NCBI GenBank assembly: GCA_963810775.1
Contig: CAWEOT010000025.1
Coordinates: 186,001 to 250,000 of the forward strand
From: DATBVX01 sp963810775
GTDB taxonomy: Bacteria > Pseudomonadota > Gammaproteobacteria > Steroidobacterales > Steroidobacteraceae
Length of the DNA stretch: 64,000 nucleotides
Reading direction: 5' to 3'
Positions 62,618 through 64,000 of this stretch are shown here, piece after piece (within the stretch, counting starts at the first letter, position 1; every line of letters begins with the position of its first letter). A program made the position numbers and the translations under genes. Below the pieces are notes generated by a model. That model saw only the letters and a program-made list of their open reading frames with translations, was not told the origin of the DNA and did not search any database.

Positions 62618-63328
62618 TTACTTCCACACGCTTGCATCGAACTCGAAGGTCTCGCCCTCGCGCCGCCAGATAACGCGCTCGGGTTTCAGCGTCAGAAACC
62701 ACGTGTCCTGTTGAATGGGCCGCAGCGGCTTGAACGCATCGGCGCGCAGCACTGCGACCGCGGCCGCATGCTCGGGATCGCGAACTGATGCGTAACGGAT
62801 TGCGCCTGCTTCTGCTTCACGTGCCAGCGCCGCGAATTGCTGCGTCGGCCCGTAATCCGAACGGTGGCCCCAGCGTGCCTGATCGCGGCGGAAGGGCGCG
62901 CGGGTGAGATCGATGGCGCGCGTATCGATGCTGGCCTGGAATACCGTCTGCGGCGAGGGACCGAGTGTCTCCAGGCCCTCGGAGTCCAGCATAAATCGCC
63001 AGCGCCAGTAGCCGAGCTCAGCGCAAGCACTGCGCAGAACCTCGGTGCCGTACCAGACTCCAGGCTCGGTAGGGGCTCGAAAGCGCGAACCGAAGGGAGA
63101 CGGGTAGCGAAATGGTGTTGCCAGGAGGTAGTGCAGGCGCGCTGCTTCCGCCGGCACTGGTGGCTTGCTGGCTTCCAGGATCCGCTCGAGAGTGTCCTGC
63201 TCCTCCGCGGTTGCGACCAGGCGCAGCGTCGAAGCGATGTGTTGCGTCTCCACGGCGCGCCACAATCGGCGCCGCAGGCGAAACAGCTCAGACCCGACCG
63301 CGTGAGGCGTCCAGGTAGTGGACGGCAC
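62618..63328 (-). CDS. RES-domain toxin
   Basis: A 236-residue RES-domain protein. The RES core appears as LWRAVETQHIASTLRLVATAEEQ, PFRYPSPFGSRFRAPTEPGVWY, CAELGYWRWRF. RES toxins degrade NAD+ by phosphorolysis or hydrolysis. It overlaps the antitoxin gene by 41 bases and is expressed after it, as in other RES/Xre pairs. The GTG at 63328 is a tentative start; the true start may be slightly downstream. Confidence 0.85.
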   Translation of the reverse strand: MPSTTWTPHAVGSELFRLRRRLWRAVETQHIASTLRLVATAEEQDTLERILEASKPPVPAEAARLHYLLATPFRYPSPFGSRFRAPTEPGVWYGTEVLRSACAELGYWRWRFMLDSEGLETLGPSPQTVFQASIDTRAIDLTRAPFRRDQARWGHRSDYGPTQQFAALAREAEAGAIRYASVRDPEHAAAVAVLRADAFKPLRPIQQDTWFLTLKPERVIWRREGETFEFDASVWK

Positions 63329-63671
63329 GGACCAGTCCCTCGGCGCTGCGGATCAGTTCCACCGGTTTCTCGCCGAGCGCACGATTGTTGCCGTTGAGCC
63401 ACGCGCGTGCCGCTGCATCATTGGAGCCTACGATCGAATCGAGCGAACGGAACAGCCGCACGAACAGTGCCGCCAGCTCCCATTCCTTCTTGCCCGTGTC
63501 GAGCGTGTATGTGCCGCTCGACATGCGCGATACCGTCGCGGGGCTGAGACCGAGGATCTCGGCAACCCGTGCCTGGTTCAACTCCAACAGCGCTGCCGCA
63601 CGCAGGACGGCACCCGTCAATACGCGCCGGGGTTCACTTCTGGGCTCTACTGCAATTCTGGCCATTTTCAT
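63288..63671 (-). CDS. Xre/MbcA/ParS-type antitoxin of the RES pair
   Basis: A 127-residue antitoxin. A helix-turn-helix domain (LELNQARVAEILGLSPATVSRMSSG, residues about 30-54) is followed by the toxin-binding MbcA/ParS domain (FVRLFRSLDSIVGSNDAAARAWLNG). It should neutralise the RES toxin and repress its own operon. Two in-frame ATGs (63671 and 63665) are possible; 63671 is used. Operator-like repeats stand directly upstream. Confidence 0.88.
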   Translation of the reverse strand: MKMARIAVEPRSEPRRVLTGAVLRAAALLELNQARVAEILGLSPATVSRMSSGTYTLDTGKKEWELAALFVRLFRSLDSIVGSNDAAARAWLNGNNRALGEKPVELIRSAEGLVRAVHYLDASRGRV

Positions 63672-63708
63672 TCAATAGAAAGATTTATCGTGAATGCATT
63701 CTATAGAA
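63671..63708 (-). promoter_or_regulatory. Repeat operator region of the RES/Xre operon
   Basis: TTCAATAGAA (63671-63680) and the perfect palindrome TTCTATAGAA (63699-63708) are near-copies spaced 28 bases apart. A second palindrome, GAATGCATTC, lies at 63692-63701. The first copy overlaps the antitoxin ATG. Tandem near-palindromes at an Xre-type antitoxin start are typical autoregulatory operators; binding is inferred. The stretch is AT-rich compared with the rest of the window. Confidence 0.65.
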
Positions 63709-63745
63709 ATAAAGCCAAAACGGCAAATCGCGGCGCTGACGTCCC

Positions 63746-64000
63746 TCACGGACGCATTGAGGTCAACAACGTACGTGGATCGCCCCCGCGTTCAAGCGCC
63801 TCCACCAGCGCAGAACCGACCACCACGCCATCGACGTGCCCTTGCAGGCGCCGAACCTGTTCCGCGTCGCGGATGCCGAATCCGGCACAGACCGGAAGCC
63901 CAGAGATGGCGCGCACGTTGTCCAGATAATCGATTACTTCCTGCGGGACCGCGACCGATTTCCCCGTCGTGCCGGTCATGGTGACCGCGTACACGAAGCC
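63746..64000 (-). CDS. trpA: Tryptophan synthase alpha subunit, C-terminal fragment
   Basis: The last 84 codons of TrpA; the rest lies beyond the right edge. The visible sequence begins GFVYAVTMTGTTGKS and has PVCAGFGIRDAEQVRRL and VDGVVVGSALVEALE, the conserved phosphate-binding end of the TIM barrel. TrpA cleaves indole-3-glycerol phosphate. The RES/Xre operon lies just downstream on the same strand. Confidence 0.93.
   Translation of the reverse strand, partial: GFVYAVTMTGTTGKSVAVPQEVIDYLDNVRAISGLPVCAGFGIRDAEQVRRLQGHVDGVVVGSALVEALERGGDPRTLLTSMRP

Noticed and set aside
1..64000. tRNA, rRNA, CRISPR arrays, insertion sequences or integrases
   Set aside because: I read the intergenic gaps and found no cloverleaf-like, repeat-spacer or transposase signals. 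A dedicated tRNA and covariance-model search could still find small RNAs I cannot see.

Overview
The window is a high-GC, gene-dense piece of a gammaproteobacterial chromosome. The gammaproteobacterial signature comes from several core gene sets in characteristic order: comM-ubiK beside a PII/AmtB cluster, algZ-algR followed by hemX-hemY, dapF-DUF484-xerC-hslV-hslU, and DUF971-ubiE-ubiJ-ubiB. Large M13, M48 and CPBP peptidases, a predicted GlyGly-CTERM metalloprotease and a double-length UvrA fit the Xanthomonadales/Steroidobacteraceae/Nevskiales part of that class best. This taxonomic placement is inference from gene content, not from a marker search. I saw no rRNA, tRNA, CRISPR array or insertion sequence.

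Layout. 0-3.5 kb: start of comM, ubiK, then a nitrogen-sensing set (PII, ammonium channel, PII) preceded by a near-consensus sigma-54 promoter, and a small DUF4124 gene split by an in-frame TGA. 3.5-8.7 kb: a dehydrogenase, the AlgZ/AlgR two-component system and hemX-hemY, without the hemC-hemD pair usual between algR and hemX. 8.7-16.3 kb: ferredoxin-reductase fusion and ubiD, then a core block for CoA binding, lysine/peptidoglycan precursor (dapF), chromosome resolution (xerC) and the HslUV protease. 16.3-55.7 kb: a mosaic accessory stretch separating hslU from DUF971-ubiE. It holds VOC and cupin proteins, peptidases, GNAT enzymes, an FAD monooxygenase/NmrA/MBL operon, a secreted lipase-like lipoprotein, a GFA-MAPEG-GFA glutathione-type cluster, a 1887-residue tandem UvrA, pirin, a reprolysin-like protease, an eight-haem TPR lipoprotein, a mannitol-dehydrogenase-family enzyme with an altered catalytic lysine, a frameshifted GST gene, a frameshifted TIR-WD40 gene, and a 2-oxoacid:ferredoxin oxidoreductase operon. 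55.9-61.5 kb: DUF971-ubiE-ubiJ-ubiB, then DUF898-M48. 61.5-64 kb: a hotdog-like protein, DUF2007, a RES/Xre toxin-antitoxin pair with operator-like repeats, and the 3' end of trpA.

How the genes fit together. Ubiquinone synthesis recurs across the window: UbiK and UbiJ (assembly factors), UbiD (decarboxylase), UbiE (methyltransferase) and UbiB (kinase-like). Nitrogen status is read by two PII proteins around AmtB, one canonical and one with a diverged T-loop. Several operons show ATGA or GTGA start/stop overlaps (algZ-algR, hemX-hemY, DUF484-xerC, monooxygenase-NmrA, ubiJ-ubiB, DUF898-M48). The items most worth following up are the unequal PII pair with its sigma-54 promoter, the tandem UvrA, the NAD-targeting protein families (TIR-WD40 and RES/Xre), the octahaem TPR/HEAT lipoprotein, and the dense group of frame changes at 47.3-48.8 kb, which is either a decaying patch or a local sequence-quality problem.
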